Source: an uncultured Cryomorphaceae bacterium
GTDB taxonomy: Bacteria; Bacteroidota; Bacteroidia; Flavobacteriales; Schleiferiaceae
NCBI GenBank assembly: GCA_913031435.1
Contig: CAJWFD010000003.1
Location: forward strand, 36,528 to 100,527
DNA length: 64,000 nt
Reading direction: 5' to 3'
A program made the translations under genes and the position numbers. Below are positions 62,512-64,000 of this stretch, one piece after another. Each line of letters opens with the position of its first letter. Positions within the stretch are counted from its first letter, which is position 1. A model generated the notes under the pieces. It saw only the letters and a list, made by a program, of their open reading frames with translations. It searched no databases and was not told where the DNA came from.

Positions 62512-63396
62512 CTACTGCTTCTTTTCGTTTGCGGCTTTTTTCATAGCCTCTCCTATTTGATTACTTGCACTAAAGCTAGCAACCATATTGTTTAGCATTT
62601 CACTACCAGCCTGTGGAGAGTTTGGCAAGAGAATCAAGTTAGAGTTTGTCTCGCTTCCAATTGACTGCAGCGTATCGTAATGTTGTGTAACAACTATTAG
62701 CGCTGAGGCTTCTTGGGAGTTTATTCCAACCTTGTTTAAAACCTCTACAGATTCTTCTAAGCCACGAGCAATCTCTCTTCTTTGGTCTGCAATTCCTTGA
62801 CCCTGCAACCGCTTGCTCTCTGCCTCAGCTTTTGCTTTCTCTACTATAAGAATCCTTGCAGCATCACCCTCAAACTGTGCTGCAACTTTTTCTCTTTCAG
62901 AAGCGTTAATTCTGTTCATTGCCTCCTTTACCTGAGCGTCTGGGTCGATGTCGGTCACCAGCGTTTTGATTATGTCATAACCATAATCCATCATCGCTAC
63001 GTTTAGTTCTGATTTAACTGCAATAGCAATATCGTCTTTTTTCAAAAACACATCATCTAAAATCATTTTAGGAACCTCCGCTCTAACGACATCAAAAACA
63101 TAGCTCGTTATTTGGTCGTGAGGAAAGTCTAGCTTGTAAAATGCGTCATAAACCTTTTCGTTGATTACTTTATATTGTACAGAAACCTTTAGCTTCACAA
63201 AAACATCATCTTTTGTTTTTGTTTCAATTATAACATCTAGCTGTTGAATTTTCAGACTCAGCTTACCGGCCAGCCTGTCAACGATAGGTATTTTTAGCTG
63301 TAATCCCGACTGCCTAACACTGTGAAATTTTCCAAATCTTTCAATTACTCCTGCCATTTGTTGTTTAACCGTAAAGAAAATTCCGAAAAGAATCAT
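62512..63396 (-). CDS. SPFH/band-7 protein with shortened membrane anchor
   Basis: 294 residues. SPFH core TVKQQMAGVIERFGKFHSVR, GLQLKIPIVDRLAGKLSLKI, DDVFVKLKVSVQYKV, then the stomatin/HflK-type helical arm (NRINASEREKVAAQFEGDAA; RILIVEKAKAEAESKRLQGQ) and an Ala/Ser-rich C-terminus. Such proteins scaffold inner-membrane microdomains. Relatives begin with a full TM helix; here only ILFGIFF precedes the core, and a stop lies in frame just upstream, so the anchor seems truncated. Confidence 0.88.
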   Translation of the reverse strand: MILFGIFFTVKQQMAGVIERFGKFHSVRQSGLQLKIPIVDRLAGKLSLKIQQLDVIIETKTKDDVFVKLKVSVQYKVINEKVYDAFYKLDFPHDQITSYVFDVVRAEVPKMILDDVFLKKDDIAIAVKSELNVAMMDYGYDIIKTLVTDIDPDAQVKEAMNRINASEREKVAAQFEGDAARILIVEKAKAEAESKRLQGQGIADQRREIARGLEESVEVLNKVGINSQEASALIVVTQHYDTLQSIGSETNSNLILLPNSPQAGSEMLNNMVASFSASNQIGEAMKKAANEKKQ

Positions 63397-63455
63397 AAGT
63401 TTTTATGTTTTATAGTTTATACTAAAGTAAGCTGTTTTTGATTTGTTAATCAAAA

Positions 63456-63500
63456 GTTGACTGGTTTTAACTTTTAATCCTCTCAAGTAGTTCTGGAATT
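63456..63500 (-). pseudogene. Integrase 3'-end remnant, copy F
   Basis: Minus strand reads NYLRGLKVKTSQLL, matching TYLRGIEVKQLDIAEL of copy E for about a dozen residues, then diverges. The TTAATCCTCT core is shared with copies A and C. Short and diverged; supported by its place in the array, directly after the stop of the next gene. Confidence 0.5.
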
Positions 63501-63505
63501 CTATT

Positions 63506-63991
63506 TCATCCCGAAACTATTGCACCTGCGTCTGATTGTAATTTATTAAATGCGAAAATTGAAAACAGAACTTTATCTAAGTCCTGTTCAGGAGAATCAT
63601 AATCAATAGTAATAATCTCTTTCCACTTTATTAAGTTATAATTAAGGACTAACTCAACTTCAGAGTTAATCGTATTTAATAACGCGTAAGAATGATTCGT
63701 TTTATACCATTTACCTCTGCGTTCTAAGTAGAACGATTTATTGTCTTCAGCTAATTTTAATGTATGGCCTTTACTCCAATGCCAAATTATTTCACCAAAT
63801 AGGATTCCGTTTTTAAAAATATTGCTTTTCGTACCCAAAAAGTTGGCTTTAATCACCTCGCATTTACAATCAGAATGTTCATATGATAAATCTGATTTAT
63901 ACCATTTGATGCCTTTAGCTGATAAAATAACAGAATCGCCTTCAATCACTTTAAATGCTGACTGTGATTTTTTGTCTTTAATGACCTCCAT
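63506..63991 (-). CDS. Hypothetical protein, possibly 5'-incomplete
   Basis: 161 residues from ATG 63991; the frame stays open to the right edge, so a start outside the window cannot be excluded. Strand-rich with repeated W-Y-K features (GIKWYKSDLSYEHSD; RRGKWYKTNHSYALLNT; NLIKWKEIITIDYD), perhaps a tubby-like or lipocalin-like beta fold; not recognised. The stop TGA lies a few bases from copy F. Confidence 0.55.
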   Translation of the reverse strand: MEVIKDKKSQSAFKVIEGDSVILSAKGIKWYKSDLSYEHSDCKCEVIKANFLGTKSNIFKNGILFGEIIWHWSKGHTLKLAEDNKSFYLERRGKWYKTNHSYALLNTINSEVELVLNYNLIKWKEIITIDYDSPEQDLDKVLFSIFAFNKLQSDAGAIVSG

Positions 63992-64000
63992 AAAATTATT

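Noticed and set aside
58180..64000. Duplication of the tRNA-His 3' end as an attR site
   Set aside because: I searched by eye for the GGGTTCGAGACCC end and found no second copy inside the window; it may lie beyond the right edge.

Overview
The window is chromosomal DNA of a member of the Bacteroidota, most likely a marine-type Flavobacteriales bacterium. The evidence is of three kinds. Secreted proteins carry type IX secretion (T9SS) C-terminal sorting domains. Several genes are preceded by the Bacteroidota -7 promoter element TAnnTTTG. The families DUF5606, DUF4249, DUF2911, DUF721 and the ruvX-def pairing are typical of that phylum. About 58 kb is ordinary core genome. The last 6 kb, after a tRNA-His gene, looks quite different.

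Left part (1-14,050). A T9SS-exported beta-propeller protein is cut by the left edge and is followed by a YfiT/DinB enzyme. A long leftward series then carries gatB with a TlpA-like thioredoxin lipoprotein, lpxK with miaA, a 6TM potassium channel ending in a zinc ribbon, cca, a GT2 glycosyltransferase and dapD. A rightward operon follows: ruvX, def, a small lipoprotein, a DUF5606 protein and mazG.

Middle part (14,050-32,260). A polyphosphate module (SixA-like phosphatase, ppk1, ppx) is followed by a thioredoxin, a 2-Cys peroxiredoxin, a ZIP transporter with a methyltransferase and a TauE/SafE permease, a THUMP RNA methyltransferase, priA, an RluA pseudouridine synthase, panB, a DUF4249 lipoprotein, dnaK and an AGCS amino-acid symporter. 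dnaK has a sigma-54-like promoter with three helically phased upstream repeats.

Right-middle part (32,340-58,230). A 2,109-residue T9SS adhesin is built from six FnIII-like and five MAM-like modules plus three PKD domains. It is followed by transporters (MFS, NhaC, SSS), a CBS-type PLP enzyme, a LolE-like permease overlapping the start of a divergent NamZ (DUF1343) gene, ribH, recF with a DUF721 protein, trmD, a 2-oxoglutarate oxygenase, a fused branched-chain oxo-acid dehydrogenase E1, another T9SS protein, a GT4 glycosyltransferase and tRNA-His.

Accessory part (58,230-64,000). Small, mostly unknown genes are separated by six diverged copies (A-F) of the last ~35 codons of a tyrosine-recombinase gene. 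All copies lie on the minus strand, and none is part of an intact integrase. One pair (C and D) shares 61 identical bases. Most copies carry frameshifts or stops, and one supplies the stop codon of a cargo gene. This looks either like a cassette array whose recombination sites derive from integrase 3' ends, or like the footprints of serial integrations beside a tRNA. It is the most unusual structure in the window.
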